The notes under the pieces were generated by a model. It was not told where the DNA came from and did no database searches. It saw only the letters and a list, made by a program, of their open reading frames with translations. A DNA stretch of 64,000 bases from Thermotoga sp. Ku-13t (GTDB taxonomy: Bacteria > Thermotogota > Thermotogae > Thermotogales > DSM-5069): positions 1-64,000 of the forward strand of contig NZ_LNFY01000001.1 of NCBI RefSeq assembly GCF_011057685.1. Direction: 5' to 3'. The position numbers and the translations under genes are program-made. This document shows positions 16,842 to 26,831 of this stretch, one piece after another; within the stretch, counting starts at the first letter, position 1, and each line of letters opens with the position of its first letter.

Positions 16842-17591
16842 TCACGCACCGAGCTTTTTCGATATCTCCCTGGCGGTGTTCTTAACCTCTTCGGCGATCT
16901 TCGGAATGTTTTCCTCGTTCAAAGAACCGGACGCAGCAGTGACGCTGATCGCACCGATGACTCTGCCCGTGTAATCGAAGATTGGTGCTCCGACACATTT
17001 GACTCCGTATTCGTTCTCCTCGTTGTCCACCGCGTAGCCTCTTCCTCTGACCAGCGCCAGCTCCTGTTTGAGTTTTTCAGGATCAATGATCGTGTTCGGC
17101 GTGTACCTGACCAGCTGGGTGTGCCTGAGGTATTGTTCGAGTTCTTCTTCACTTAAAAACGCCAGGATCGCTTTGCCGAAAGCGGTCGAGTACAGTCTCA
17201 TCTTCATGCCGATCCTGGAAATGGTGGGAATCGTTCTGGCGCTCTCCACTTTGTCTATGTATACGCCTTCAAAACCGTCTCTCAGTGCGAAATGAACGGT
17301 CATGCTGGTTTTTTCCATCAGCTCGACGAGTAGCGGGTGAGCTATCTCACGAACTTCTATGTTCCTGAGCACCATGCTCCCGAGTTCAGCCAGCTTGTAC
17401 GAAGCGAAGTAACGGTGCGTGCCGGGATCTTTGAACACGTAACCACATTTCAGGAGCGTCTCAAGGTGTTTGAAGGCGGCGGGAGCCGTGATGTGCAAGA
17501 AATCCGCCACATCGCGAACTCTCACGCCGCTTTTCTTCGAGGCCACGAACTCAAGGATTTTCAACGCTCTCTCCACCGAATAAATGGCCAT
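16842..17591 (-). CDS. kdgR: IclR-family transcriptional regulator
   Basis: A 249-residue regulator: winged HTH at residues 1-65 (SVERALKILEFVA, then VRVRDVADFLHITAPAAFKHLETL) and an IclR effector domain (FEGVYIDKVES, FGKAILAFLSEEELEQYL, VDNEENEYGVKCVGAPIFDYTGRVIGAISV). It lies 7 bases downstream of the KDG kinase gene. T. maritima has a similar IclR (KdgR) next to its kdgA and kdgK, so control of uronate/pectin breakdown with 2-keto-3-deoxygluconate or a derivative as ligand is a reasonable inference; the aldolase gene is not here. A probable operator stands upstream of kdgK. Confidence 0.9.
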   Translation of the reverse strand: MAIYSVERALKILEFVASKKSGVRVRDVADFLHITAPAAFKHLETLLKCGYVFKDPGTHRYFASYKLAELGSMVLRNIEVREIAHPLLVELMEKTSMTVHFALRDGFEGVYIDKVESARTIPTISRIGMKMRLYSTAFGKAILAFLSEEELEQYLRHTQLVRYTPNTIIDPEKLKQELALVRGRGYAVDNEENEYGVKCVGAPIFDYTGRVIGAISVTAASGSLNEENIPKIAEEVKNTAREISKKLGA

Positions 17592-17598
17592 GTTGTTT

Positions 17599-18621
17599 TC
17601 ACCTCACGACCCTGCCGCTTCCAGCACCTTTCATAAGGCTCTTCACTTCTTCGACGCTCACCTCGTTGAAATCCCCCATGATCGTGTGCTTGAGACAGGA
17701 AGCGGCGACGGCGAATTCCAGCGTCTCATGTGGTTTCATACCCGTGAGGCAACCGTAGATGATACCTGCCGCGAAGGAATCTCCCGCACCCACTCTGTCC
17801 ACGATGTGTACTGTGTACTGTCTGGCACTGTAGAAATCGTCACCATCGAGCAGCACACCCGACCATCCGTTCAGATTCGCAACCACACTTTCACGCAGGC
17901 TGATCGCGACTTTCTTGAAGCCGAACCGTTCCTTCAACCTGCGACAGACCTGCTCGTATCCCTTCAAACTGAGTTTGCCCTCGACCACGTTGCTCTCGTC
18001 AGCCTTGATGCCGAAGACCTTCTCTGCGTCTTCTTCGTTCGCGAACAGGACATCGACGTACTTGACCAGCTCGGACATCACCTTTCGAGCCTTTTCTTCG
18101 CTCCAAAGCTTTGCCCTGTAGTTCAGATCGCACGAAACGGTTACACCTTTTTCCTTAGCTTTCTTGAGGGCATCGAGGCAGCTCTGAACTAAGTTCTCTC
18201 CGAGTGCGGGGGTTATGCCCGTGAAGTGGAACCAGTTAGCCCCGTCGAAGATTTTGTCCCAGTCGTATTCTTCTGGCTTAGAAAGGGCAAAGGCTGAGTT
18301 CGCCCTGTCGTAGATGACCTTGGAAGGTCTCTGTGAATATCCCGTCTCGAGGAAGTATATTCCCAGTCTGCCTTCTCCGAATATGATGTGGGATGTGTCC
18401 ACACCGTACTGTTTCAGGTGGCGCACCACGGCGGTTCCAAATTCGTTCTTCGGAAGCTTCGTAACGAAAGATGCTTCCACACCGAAGTTTGCGAGCGACA
18501 CGGCCACGTTAGCCTCGGCTCCCGCGTACGTGACGTCGAAAGACCTGGTTTGAACGAACCTCAGAAAGTTTGGAGTTGCGAGCCTCATCATGATCTCACC
18601 AAACGTCACCACTCTCGACAT
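17599..18621 (-). CDS. kdgK: 2-keto-3-deoxygluconate kinase (PfkB family)
   Basis: A 340-residue ribokinase-fold sugar kinase. It starts VVTFGEIMMRLATP, the usual KdgK opening, has YAGAEANVAVSLANFG in the lid region, YFLETGYSQRPSKVIYDRANSAF (substrate contact region of KDG kinases; quoted only as RPSKVIYDR), and the catalytic GAGDSFAAGIIYG with the base Asp. It phosphorylates KDG to KDPG for cleavage to pyruvate and glyceraldehyde-3-phosphate. It is first of a two-gene operon with the IclR regulator. ATG follows GGAGGTGCGCCC. Fructokinase or other PfkB sugars are the main alternatives. Confidence 0.9.
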   Translation of the reverse strand: MSRVVTFGEIMMRLATPNFLRFVQTRSFDVTYAGAEANVAVSLANFGVEASFVTKLPKNEFGTAVVRHLKQYGVDTSHIIFGEGRLGIYFLETGYSQRPSKVIYDRANSAFALSKPEEYDWDKIFDGANWFHFTGITPALGENLVQSCLDALKKAKEKGVTVSCDLNYRAKLWSEEKARKVMSELVKYVDVLFANEEDAEKVFGIKADESNVVEGKLSLKGYEQVCRRLKERFGFKKVAISLRESVVANLNGWSGVLLDGDDFYSARQYTVHIVDRVGAGDSFAAGIIYGCLTGMKPHETLEFAVAASCLKHTIMGDFNEVSVEEVKSLMKGAGSGRVVR

Positions 18622-18634
18622 GGGCGCACCTCCA

Positions 18635-18647
18635 TAACTGATAGTTA
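18635..18647 (-). promoter_or_regulatory. Possible IclR operator upstream of kdgK
   Basis: A 13-base palindrome TAACT-GAT-AGTTA directly in front of the ribosome site of kdgK (GGAGGTG). A TTGACC -35-like box lies upstream on the minus strand, so a protein bound here would block the start of the transcript. Confidence 0.55.
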
Positions 18648-18704
18648 ATATGGAAAATCTTTGGTCAACACCGTAACAGATTCTATCACACAGTTCCCGT
18701 CATT

Positions 18705-18732
18705 TTGGATTGGAAATCGACTGAGGTAAAAT
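18705..18732 (+). promoter_or_regulatory. Promoter upstream of mnmA
   Basis: TTGGAT (18705-18710), 16-base spacer, TAAAAT (18727-18732). It may start the whole 15-kb run of genes that follows. Confidence 0.68.
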
Positions 18733-18753
18733 GAAATTGGGAGGCAAGATGAG

Positions 18754-19803
18754 TTGAAAGTAGGAGTACTGCTGAGTGGTGGTGTGGACAGCGCAGTCGC
18801 ACTGTACAGTCTGCTCGAAGCCGGTCACGAAGTGATCGCCTACCACATCAAAACTGTACCGGACGAGTTCTACCTCTCTCGACAGATAAAACACAAAGTG
18901 TGCTGTTCACCAGCCGACACTTTCGATGCACAGTTAATAGCTCAACATTTCAAAGTTCCCTTCAAGGTGCTTCACATAGAGGAGTTCTTCCACCGAAATA
19001 TAATTCAGTACTACCTGAGTGAGTACAAAAATGGAAGAACACCGAATCCATGTTATCTGTGCAACAGGCTGGTGAAGTTCGGACTCGTGATGGACCTGAT
19101 CCTGAAGGACGGCGCCGATATGGTGGCGAGCGGGCATTATGCCAGGATCGTGGATGGAAAGCTCTACAGGGCGATCGACAGAGAGAAAGATCAGTCTTAC
19201 TTTCTCGCTTCGATAGAGAAAGAAAGGCTTTCGAAGATAGTCTTTCCGAACGGTGATAAAACCAAAGTGCAGGTGAGAGAGATCGCTTCCAGAGTGAAGA
19301 TCCACGTTCATTCGAAAGAAGAATCGCAAGATTTGTGCTTCATACCCGATGGTGATCAGGAACGTTTCTTCAAAGAGCATGGAATAGAATTCGATGAAGG
19401 CCCCATCTACGATTCTTCCGGTAAGGAGCTGGGCAAACATAGAGGTTTGATCCACTACACGATCGGACAGAGAAAGCTCGGAGTTTCCTTGGGTTCGAGA
19501 ATGTACGTGGTGCGAATCGATGCGAAGAACAACGCCATAATCGTCGGGAAAGAAGAGGAGGTCTACCGGGACAGGTTCACAGTAACGCACTTCAACCCCC
19601 TGGTGGATCTACCTGGGAGGTTCACAGCATCGGTGAAGGTGAGGAAGAACAGCGATGAAGTTGCGTGTTCGGTCAGCCAGAAGGATGGAGTGGTCGAGGT
19701 AAAGACGAAAGAGCCCATTTTCGCTGTCACGCCAGGCCAGGTGGCGGTTTTCTACGATGGTGATCTCGTGCTCGGTAGCGGCATTATCGAAGAAGTTTTG
19801 TGA
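18754..19803 (+). CDS. mnmA: tRNA-specific 2-thiouridylase MnmA
   Basis: A 349-residue PP-loop ATPase that adds sulfur at U34 of Lys, Glu and Gln tRNAs. Motifs: LLSGGVDSAVAL (PP loop), NPCYLCNRLVKFG with the first catalytic Cys, ASGHYAR, DQSYFLAS, and SQDLCF with the second catalytic Cys. The start is TTG 18754-18756, placed 9 bases after GGGAGG; the nearby ATG at 18749 runs straight into a stop. This is the first gene of a long co-directional run. Confidence 0.95.
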   Translation: MKVGVLLSGGVDSAVALYSLLEAGHEVIAYHIKTVPDEFYLSRQIKHKVCCSPADTFDAQLIAQHFKVPFKVLHIEEFFHRNIIQYYLSEYKNGRTPNPCYLCNRLVKFGLVMDLILKDGADMVASGHYARIVDGKLYRAIDREKDQSYFLASIEKERLSKIVFPNGDKTKVQVREIASRVKIHVHSKEESQDLCFIPDGDQERFFKEHGIEFDEGPIYDSSGKELGKHRGLIHYTIGQRKLGVSLGSRMYVVRIDAKNNAIIVGKEEEVYRDRFTVTHFNPLVDLPGRFTASVKVRKNSDEVACSVSQKDGVVEVKTKEPIFAVTPGQVAVFYDGDLVLGSGIIEEVL

Positions 19804-19842
19804 TAAAATTCGAAGTTAAGAACGCAGAAAGGAAGTGATGGT

Positions 19843-20550
19843 TTGCTTCCCCTTTACGATACGATACCAAGCAGAAGAAAACCATACGTCGTTTATGCAC
19901 TCATAGGTCTCAATGTGGTGGTGTTTTTCTACCAGCTGTCGCTCTCCAGAGTCGAGCTCATCCAGTTCATGTACAATTTCGGACTTGTTCCGGCCAGATT
20001 CACTTTGAACCGGTGGAGTACGATATGGCAGATTCGCACCGGTTTGAGCCTTTACTCCAACAAATGGCTCACGTTCCTGACACACATGTTCCTGCACGGT
20101 GGCTGGTCACACTTGATCGGGAACATGTGGTTTTTGGGATTGTTCGGGGACAACGTTGAGGATACGCTCGGACACTTCAGGTTTCTGCTTTTCTATCTTT
20201 CCGGGGGCATACTCGCCAGCTTGGCACACTTTTCGTTGAACTTGAGCTCTCAGGTGCCGATGGTCGGGGCATCGGGTGCGATATCGGCGGTGATGGGTGC
20301 CTATTTCGTGCTGTTTCCATATTCTCGTATCGTTTCGATCGTTCCGTTTTTCTTCTTTTTTATGCCTGCCCTGGTCGCCGTTCCGGCGTTCACGTACCTG
20401 TTTTTCTGGTTCATTTTCCAGGTTCTCAGTGGATTGTTCGACAGCCCTACAGGCTCCGGTGTGGCGTACTGGGCGCACATAGGTGGCTTCGTCGTGGGTA
20501 TGGTGTATGGTTACATCTACCGCGTTCGGAGGAGAAGATACTACTGGTGA
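19843..20550 (+). CDS. Rhomboid-family intramembrane serine protease
   Basis: A 235-residue membrane protease with six or seven hydrophobic segments. The typical first-loop text HGGWSHLIGNMWFL, the catalytic Ser in MVGASGAISAVMGAY, and the catalytic His in WAHIGGFVVG are present. The start is TTG 19843-19845 after AAGGAAG. It cleaves transmembrane helices of unknown targets. It lies 11 bases upstream of gatA. Confidence 0.94.
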   Translation: MLPLYDTIPSRRKPYVVYALIGLNVVVFFYQLSLSRVELIQFMYNFGLVPARFTLNRWSTIWQIRTGLSLYSNKWLTFLTHMFLHGGWSHLIGNMWFLGLFGDNVEDTLGHFRFLLFYLSGGILASLAHFSLNLSSQVPMVGASGAISAVMGAYFVLFPYSRIVSIVPFFFFFMPALVAVPAFTYLFFWFIFQVLSGLFDSPTGSGVAYWAHIGGFVVGMVYGYIYRVRRRRYYW

Positions 20551-20561
20551 GGAGGTTCACC

Positions 20562-21974
20562 ATGTTTCAGAAGATGACGATCGAAGATTGTCTCGAGGCC
20601 GAGAGGGACAATCTGGTGAAGGAATCCCTGCAGAGGATAGAGGAGATCGACCATGTTCTGAGAAGTTTCATCACGGTACTGAAAGCAGAACAGATCGAGG
20701 TCAAAGACGGCCCGTTCAGAGGGATCCCTGTGGCGGTGAAGGACAACATCGTCACGAAAGGTGTAAGGACCACGTGCGCTTCAAGGATCCTCGAAAACTA
20801 CGTACCTCCCTACGATGCGACTGTCGTTAGAAAGCTCAGAGAGGTTGGATTCGCCATCGTCGGAAAGACCAACCTGGACGAGTTCGCGATGGGTTCGAGT
20901 ACGGAACGTTCCGCCTTCTTTGTGACGCGTAACCCGTGGGACCTTTCCTGCGTGCCCGGTGGGAGTAGTGGAGGTTCAGCGGCAGCGGTCGCGAGCGGCG
21001 AGGTGGTAGCGGCTCTCGGCAGCGACACGGGTGGTTCTGTGAGGCAACCTGCGGCGTTCTGCGGCATTGTAGGTTTCAAACCTACCTACGGACTGGTCTC
21101 TAGGTACGGACTGGTGGCGTTCGCCTCTTCGCTGGACCAGATAGGCCCGATGACCAAGAGCGTTCGCGATGCCGCCATCTTGATGCAGATCATACATGGA
21201 AGAGATCCCATGGATTCGACGACCGTGGACGTGAAGATGGACTTTCTTTCACACATAGAAGAGGGGATAGAGAACTTCCGTTTTGCCGTTCCAGAAGAAG
21301 TTTACGAGTACGAAGGTCTGGACGGCGAGGTCGCAGAAAGGTTCGAAGAGTGTGTAAGGCTCATCGAGAAACTCGGCGGGAGAGTGAGAAAGGTAAGGAT
21401 ATCCACGTTGAAGTACGCTGTGGCGACTTACTACGTGATTGCTCCAGCCGAGGCGAGTTCGAACCTTGCGAGGTACGACGGTGTGAAGTACGGATTGAGA
21501 GCCGAGAAAACGGGATTGAAGGAGACTTACTCCACGACGAGGACTGAAGGTTTTGGCGAAGAAGTCAGAAGGAGGATCGTGCTCGGCACGTTCACCCTGA
21601 GCGCAACTTACTACGAAGCTTATTTCAACAGGGCACAGAAGGTTCGAAGGCTCATCGCCAACGATCTCAACACCACGTTCGATGAATTCGACGCGATCCT
21701 GACGCCCACATCCCCGATACCCGCTTTCAAGATCGGTTCCATCACCGATCCGCTCGCTTACTACTTGATGGACGTGTTCACAACGTTTGCGAATCTCGCG
21801 GGTGTACCTGCACTGAGCGTGCCATTTGGTTTCGCCCGGGGACTGCCGGTTGGAATTCAGATAGTTGGCAAAAGGTTCGACGATCCAAAAGTTTTGAGGA
21901 TCGGCAGAGCAATCGAGAAGTCTTCCCCGTACAACGAGAACGGACGTTTCCCCACGCCGGTGGTGAGAGTATGA
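20562..21974 (+). CDS. gatA: Aspartyl/glutamyl-tRNA amidotransferase subunit A
   Basis: A 470-residue amidase-signature protein that releases ammonia from glutamine for Gln-tRNA (and Asn-tRNA) formation. The Ser-cisSer-Lys triad is visible: Lys in [10 protein letters not shown], and the Ser residues in [14 protein letters not shown] and [19 protein letters not shown] 20562 has GAGGAGG in front; an in-frame ATG 15 bases earlier lies inside the ribosome site. The gene overlaps gatB by 4 bases. GatC is not in the window, so the third subunit must be elsewhere. Transamidation here agrees with no glnS in the window. Confidence 0.96.
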   Translation: MFQKMTIEDCLEAERDNLVKESLQRIEEIDHVLRSFITVLKAEQIEVKDGPFRGIPVAVKDNIVTKGVRTTCASRILENYVPPYDATVVRKLREVGFAIVGKTNLDEFAMGSSTERSAFFVTRNPWDLSCVPGGSSGGSAAAVASGEVVAALGSDTGGSVRQPAAFCGIVGFKPTYGLVSRYGLVAFASSLDQIGPMTKSVRDAAILMQIIHGRDPMDSTTVDVKMDFLSHIEEGIENFRFAVPEEVYEYEGLDGEVAERFEECVRLIEKLGGRVRKVRISTLKYAVATYYVIAPAEASSNLARYDGVKYGLRAEKTGLKETYSTTRTEGFGEEVRRRIVLGTFTLSATYYEAYFNRAQKVRRLIANDLNTTFDEFDAILTPTSPIPAFKIGSITDPLAYYLMDVFTTFANLAGVPALSVPFGFARGLPVGIQIVGKRFDDPKVLRIGRAIEKSSPYNENGRFPTPVVRV

Positions 21975-23410
21975 AGTTCAGGACGGTTATCGGTTTGGAG
22001 ATACACGTTCAGCTTTCGACCAGAACGAAGGCGTTCTGCAGTTGCCCTGCAGACGTGTTCGACTTGCCTCCGAACACGGCTGTTTGTCCGGTGTGTACGG
22101 GACAGCCCGGGGCTCTACCCGTGGTGAACAAACAGATGGTGGATTACGCAATAAAGCTGGCACTGGCGCTCAATTGTCGGGTGAACGAGTATTCGAGGTT
22201 CGACAGGAAGAATTACTTCTATCCGGATTTACCGAAGGGTTATCAGATAAGCCAGTATTTCTACCCACTCGCGGTGGGGGGCTACATGGACATAGATGTG
22301 GACGGAACTACGAAACGCATAAGGATAAGGAGGTTACACCTAGAGGAAGATGCGGGCAAGCTCGTGCACGAGGGTGATTCGATAACTCAGGCGAAGTATT
22401 CTTTAGTGGACATGAACAGGTGCGGAGTGCCCCTGGTCGAAATAGTCACCGAACCCGATCTGTCTTCGCCGAAAGAGGCCCGTATCTTCACCGAGAAGTT
22501 GCGATCCATACTGAGGTATTTGAAGATCAGCAGTGGGGATATGGAAAAGGGTGCTTTGAGATGCGATGCCAACATCTCTGTCGTCGATCTCGAAAGGAAC
22601 GTTTCGAGCAACAGGGTTGAGGTCAAAAACATGAACTCGTTCAGGTTCATCGAAAAGGCACTGGAGTATGAAGAACAAAGGATCATGGAAGCGCTCATGA
22701 GAGGCGAGAACGTTGAGAAGGAGACACGCGGCTGGGATCTCGCGACGAAAACCACCGTGTCCATGAGAGGGAAGGAAGAAGAGAGCGATTATCGTTATTT
22801 CCCGGAGCCAGACATCCCCCCGATCGTTGTGAGCAAAGAGGAGATCGAGAGGCTGAGGTCGTCCTTGCCGGAACTGCCTGACGAGAAAAAGTTGCGCTTC
22901 GTGCAGGTTTACGGTCTTCCCGAGTACGACGCGTCCGTACTCACGATGGACGAATTCGTTGCGGACTTTTTCGAATCGTGCGTGGAGTTGACCGGCAAAC
23001 CTAAGGAGACCAGCAACTGGATCATGACCGAGATGCTGAGGGAGATGAAGGAACTCGAGAACGAAGAACTGAAGATAAAACCCGAGCACATAGCGGAACT
23101 CATAAAAATGGTGGATCAGGGTGAGATATCCATAAAGACGGCAAAAGAGATCTTCCCCGAGGTGTTCAGGACCGGCAAGATGCCCAGCCAGATCGTCGAG
23201 GAAAGAGGTTTAAGACAGCTGAGCGACGAGCGCACCATTTTTGAGATCGCAAAGAAGGTCATAGACGAAAACCCACAGGTGGTGAGTCAGTACAGATCTG
23301 GAAAGAAGAGCGTGCTTTCCTTCTTTGTCGGACAGGTGATGAAACAGACTAGGGGGACAGCGAACCCGAAACTCGTGAACGAAGTGCTGAGGAGGTTGCT
23401 CGAAGGGTGA
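21971..23410 (+). CDS. gatB: Aspartyl/glutamyl-tRNA amidotransferase subunit B
   Basis: A 479-residue kinase-like subunit that activates the misacylated tRNA. Family text: [16 protein letters not shown], the Cys set of the zinc site (CSC near 24 and CPVC near 40), [28 protein letters not shown] and [10 protein letters not shown], then the GatB/YqeY helical tail at the C-terminus. It overlaps gatA by 4 bases and the following gene by 4 bases (GTGA). Confidence 0.96.
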   Translation: MKFRTVIGLEIHVQLSTRTKAFCSCPADVFDLPPNTAVCPVCTGQPGALPVVNKQMVDYAIKLALALNCRVNEYSRFDRKNYFYPDLPKGYQISQYFYPLAVGGYMDIDVDGTTKRIRIRRLHLEEDAGKLVHEGDSITQAKYSLVDMNRCGVPLVEIVTEPDLSSPKEARIFTEKLRSILRYLKISSGDMEKGALRCDANISVVDLERNVSSNRVEVKNMNSFRFIEKALEYEEQRIMEALMRGENVEKETRGWDLATKTTVSMRGKEEESDYRYFPEPDIPPIVVSKEEIERLRSSLPELPDEKKLRFVQVYGLPEYDASVLTMDEFVADFFESCVELTGKPKETSNWIMTEMLREMKELENEELKIKPEHIAELIKMVDQGEISIKTAKEIFPEVFRTGKMPSQIVEERGLRQLSDERTIFEIAKKVIDENPQVVSQYRSGKKSVLSFFVGQVMKQTRGTANPKLVNEVLRRLLEG

Positions 23411-24165
23411 GGCTGAAACTTTCGATACTGCTGATTTTTCTAAGTTCGATTCTTTTAGGAGTAGAGATGCTCTACGTTGATGGTCTGACACATTTCATCG
23501 ATGTCGGTAACTTCCTGATCAGGGTCTTGGAAAACGATCTTCAGTTTGGAGCGATCTATCAGCATGAGAAGGCCAGCGTACGGAAGATCGGATTTTTGAG
23601 GATAAAAGAAGGAGAAGCGCAATTGAAAGCAGGTTTCACCGTGGGGAAGAGCTGGTCTGCGATCGTTTCCTTCGACGTCGAACGTTATGGTTTAACCCCG
23701 GCGAACTACAGGTTGCTTTTCTGTCTCTCACCGGATGAATCTTACGCTTTCATAGACGCAACGCAGAAACTCTTCCTTGGAAACTACGCGGTGAACATTT
23801 CTTCGTTCGATGTCTTCGGGCCTGTAACGATGGGAATGAGCAGGGTATATCTAAAGATGCAGAACCGGGAGATCGGCTTCTACGCGCTCGATCGGGCTGT
23901 TTTCGCAGGTTTTTATCCTTTAACGAGAGGTCAGACGGGTGACGAGGGGTTCTTCATGGGTGTGGGATGGCACGAGGGATTCTCAGGCGCACTGGCAACG
24001 AAGTTCAGGGTTCCACTTGGAAAGTCTTCACTGTTCTTTGACCTTGTTCTGGCGCTCGGGCAGGAAGAGGCATCGGTTGGTATCAGGGGTGAATGGGTTG
24101 GCGAAAGATTCAAGTTCGACGCGTGTTTCATTGATGGAAAGTTTGTCTTCAGAGTTAGTTTCTGA
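23407..24165 (+). CDS. Exported protein of unknown function, possible beta-barrel
   Basis: A 252-residue protein, not assigned to a family. It begins with a signal peptide ([19 protein letters not shown]) without a lipobox Cys. The mature part alternates hydrophobic and polar residues in many short stretches and ends ...GKFVFRVSF with a terminal Phe, the pattern of the last strand of outer-membrane barrels. That is an inference; a soluble beta-rich periplasmic protein would look alike. The GTG start overlaps the gatB stop, and its 3' end overlaps the HemW-like gene by 32 bases, so it is translated within the operon. Confidence 0.65.
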   Translation: MRLKLSILLIFLSSILLGVEMLYVDGLTHFIDVGNFLIRVLENDLQFGAIYQHEKASVRKIGFLRIKEGEAQLKAGFTVGKSWSAIVSFDVERYGLTPANYRLLFCLSPDESYAFIDATQKLFLGNYAVNISSFDVFGPVTMGMSRVYLKMQNREIGFYALDRAVFAGFYPLTRGQTGDEGFFMGVGWHEGFSGALATKFRVPLGKSSLFFDLVLALGQEEASVGIRGEWVGERFKFDACFIDGKFVFRVSF

Positions 24166-25267
24166 CGACGCGGGTCTGTACGTACATGTTCCCTTCTGCA
24201 GAAGCAGATGCAGATATTGTGATTTTGTTTCTTACACGGATTTTTCGCTTGTGGATGAATACTTCAAAGCCCTCTGGAGAGAGATCGAATTGTGGACCAG
24301 TTTGTTGCCAGAGGTTCGTGTTGGAAGCATCTACTTCGGAGGGGGTAGCCCGAGCGACATCCCTTTCGAATTGCTCGAAAAAACAGTTGATCTCATCGCG
24401 AAGCGTTTCCGTCTGAAAAGCGATATCGAATTCACGGTCGAAGTCAACCCGAACTGCGGCTTTCCAGTTGAAAAATTGAAACTGCTCGGTGTGAACAGGG
24501 TGAGTGTTGGATTACAGGCGGCCGATGATTCGGTGCTTCAGCGTGTCAGAAGGAGACATACTGTGAGTGATTTCTTCAAAGTTTTCGAGTCGGCAAAAAG
24601 TTTCGCCAAAGTGAACGTGGATTTCATCGTTGGTTTGCCTGGTGAGAGCGATCGAACCATAGACGAAGATGTCTGTGTGGTTGAAAGGCTGAAACCTGAC
24701 CATGTTTCCATCTACCTGCTTGAGATTCACGAACCGGATTTGAACCAACCGCCCTGCGAGGAAGTGGAAGCTCGTTACGAGCGATTCGTCGAATCCGTAC
24801 AGTCGATTGGCTATCTTCGATACGAGATCTCCAATTTTGCCTTGAACGGAAACTTATGCAGGCACAATTTGAAATACTGGCGGAACGAAGATTACATCGG
24901 TTTGGGAATAGCTGCAGGCGGGCATCTGGGCAGGATCAGGTACGTCAACACTTCGAAGATGGTCGAGTACGTCTCGCAGATTTGGAAAAAAGAATTCGCG
25001 TTCGAGTATTTTTCTGAGAACGACGAACTCCAGGAATTGAAAGAGAGTCTCTTCATGGGTTTGAGACTGCGAGAAGGGATTAGCGTCGAACGCCTGAGGA
25101 GTCTCTGCCCAGCGTTCGATCTTGAAGTTCTCTTTTCAGACCTCCTGGGCGAACTGTTGCAGCTTGAAGATGGATTTCTCAGGCTCACCGAAAAAGGTTT
25201 TGATCTATCGGCTCGGGTGCTCGCCGATGTCATAGATCGTATTTCTTCGATAGCCGTTGGGAGGTGA
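24134..25267 (+). CDS. hemW: HemW-like radical SAM protein (coproporphyrinogen oxidase family)
   Basis: About 377 residues. The [4Fe-4S] motif is Cys22, Cys26, Cys29 (FCRSRCRYCDF), preceded by LYVHVPF as in HemN/HemW; GGGSPSDIP (SAM-binding), NRVSVGLQA and GLPGESDRTIDEDV follow. The start ATG 24134 lies inside the end of the preceding gene. It lacks the extra N-terminal residues of true HemN, so a heme chaperone role (HemW) is more likely than oxidation of coproporphyrinogen; no heme biosynthesis genes are nearby, and the function in this organism is open. Confidence 0.86.
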   Translation: MESLSSELVSDDAGLYVHVPFCRSRCRYCDFVSYTDFSLVDEYFKALWREIELWTSLLPEVRVGSIYFGGGSPSDIPFELLEKTVDLIAKRFRLKSDIEFTVEVNPNCGFPVEKLKLLGVNRVSVGLQAADDSVLQRVRRRHTVSDFFKVFESAKSFAKVNVDFIVGLPGESDRTIDEDVCVVERLKPDHVSIYLLEIHEPDLNQPPCEEVEARYERFVESVQSIGYLRYEISNFALNGNLCRHNLKYWRNEDYIGLGIAAGGHLGRIRYVNTSKMVEYVSQIWKKEFAFEYFSENDELQELKESLFMGLRLREGISVERLRSLCPAFDLEVLFSDLLGELLQLEDGFLRLTEKGFDLSARVLADVIDRISSIAVGR

Positions 25268-25272
25268 TCGGG

Positions 25273-25854
25273 ATGGTCTTTGTGGAGAGTTTACAGAAGT
25301 ACAACCTTCATTATCCTGCCAACGTTGCGCTGGTATGCAGCATGTACGAAGAAAGGATCAACGTGATGGCTGCCGCATGGCACACGCAGCTTTCTCACGA
25401 TCCACCTCTCTATGGGGTCTCGATCTCGTCGAAGAGGTTGACGCACGATCTGATTCTGTCTTCGAAAGAGTTCACCGTGAACTTCATAAGGTACGATCAG
25501 AGCAGGCTGGCCGCCTTCGTCGGTAAAACTTCTGGTAGGGACATAGATAAACTCAACGTCTTTGAGATAAACCTCACCAACGGGAGGAAGGTCAAAGTAC
25601 CGGTGTTGAGCGACTGCTATGCTGCGTACGAGTGCAAGCTCGTCGATTTCAGGCGCACAGGTGATCACACCTTCTTCATAGGCCAGATCGTCGGAGTCCA
25701 CTACGATCCGAACGCCTTCGGACAGATTCTGGCGGTTCAACCGACGCTGTATCTCGGCTCGGACCATTACGTGACGGTCGATTTCTCCACCAAGCGAGTT
25801 CATGACGAAAAGCAGGTGAAGGATTATCTGTCAAGGTGGGTGCAGGGAGGATGA
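25273..25854 (+). CDS. Flavin reductase-like FMN-binding protein
   Basis: About 193 residues of the flavoredoxin/flavin reductase fold: YPANVALVCSMYEERINVMAAAW at the start, YGVSISSKRLTHDLI and SKEFTVNFI in the middle. Such proteins bind FMN and pass electrons to oxygen-linked or metal enzymes. ATG 25273 is preferred to the GTG at 25264 since GGGAGGTGA is well spaced for the former. It follows hemW by 5 bases and overlaps the next gene by 4. Confidence 0.86.
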   Translation: MVFVESLQKYNLHYPANVALVCSMYEERINVMAAAWHTQLSHDPPLYGVSISSKRLTHDLILSSKEFTVNFIRYDQSRLAAFVGKTSGRDIDKLNVFEINLTNGRKVKVPVLSDCYAAYECKLVDFRRTGDHTFFIGQIVGVHYDPNAFGQILAVQPTLYLGSDHYVTVDFSTKRVHDEKQVKDYLSRWVQGG

Positions 25855-26831
25855 CGAAGTTTTTGTCTGTGGTATCGGAACTCATGTCTAAGGACAACGT
25901 TCTCGTTCTGGGCCACGTGATGCCAGACGGAGACGACATAAGCAGTGTGGCGTGCCTTGCCGAAGGATTGCGGCGGCTCGGAAAAACTGCGAGAGCCGGC
26001 ATAGACGACCAGATCGCCTGGTATTACAAGCTCTTTTTCGCCGTCGATAAGATAGAATCTTTCGAACAATTGCAGGATTTCAGTCCAGATTTGATAGTCG
26101 TTGTGGATTGCTCTTCACCAGACAGGGTTGGTAGGTTTCAGGATCTTTTGAAAAAGGCAAAACTGGTAGTGATAGACCACCACGAAACGAATGCACTGTT
26201 CGGAGACCTCAATCTGGTTGATGTTTCCAGTGCTTCAACGGCTCAGATCGTTTATAATATAAACAAAGCCATGGAGGTGAGTTACGATCCGCAACTCGCA
26301 ACGACCAATCTGCTCGGCATCATGACGGACACGGGCTTCTTCAGGTATTCCAACACCGATGGGAACGTACTCAGAACTGCGGCAGAGCTCGTTGAGCTTG
26401 GTGCACAACCGTACTTCGTCGCATCGACCATCCTTGAGAACAGAACACCTGAACAGTTCAAGCTTCTTGAAAAGATGATCGAACACATGAAGGTGGAAGA
26501 TGGATTAGTTTATTCCTGGCTGAGCTATGAAGATTACCTATCGCTGGGCTGTACGGAGGACGACAGTAGTGGCTTCGTATCGGAACTCAGATCCATGAAG
26601 GATATAGAGGTTGCGATTCTCTTCACCGAATTTCCTGAAGGTGAAGTCCACGTGAGTTTCAGATCAAAACATTGGTTGAATGTGAGCAAGATCGCTGCCG
26701 CTCTCGGTGGTGGGGGTCACGCACGAGCGGCAGGTTGTTCTTACAAGAACGTCGAGTTGAATAAGGTGATCGATGAGGTACTCAGACTGACTCGTGAAGC
26801 ACTTGCGGGGGGAAGACATGAGACTGATTAG
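25851..26831 (+). CDS. nrnA: DHH/DHHA1 phosphoesterase (NrnA-like oligoribonuclease)
   Basis: About 326 residues. The DHH domain holds GHVMPDGDDISS (a variant of HxxPDxDxxGS), VVVDCSSPDRVG and VIDHHETN; the DHHA1 domain ends with GGGGHARAAGC. This set fits NrnA, which degrades 2-5 nucleotide RNA and, in many bacteria, pApA or pAp. ATGA overlap with the preceding gene. The next gene ends in a GGDEF domain and then comes RNase R, so the neighbourhood combines nanoRNA or cyclic dinucleotide turnover with a diguanylate cyclase and an exoribonuclease. Confidence 0.88.
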   Translation: MTKFLSVVSELMSKDNVLVLGHVMPDGDDISSVACLAEGLRRLGKTARAGIDDQIAWYYKLFFAVDKIESFEQLQDFSPDLIVVVDCSSPDRVGRFQDLLKKAKLVVIDHHETNALFGDLNLVDVSSASTAQIVYNINKAMEVSYDPQLATTNLLGIMTDTGFFRYSNTDGNVLRTAAELVELGAQPYFVASTILENRTPEQFKLLEKMIEHMKVEDGLVYSWLSYEDYLSLGCTEDDSSGFVSELRSMKDIEVAILFTEFPEGEVHVSFRSKHWLNVSKIAAALGGGGHARAAGCSYKNVELNKVIDEVLRLTREALAGGRHETD

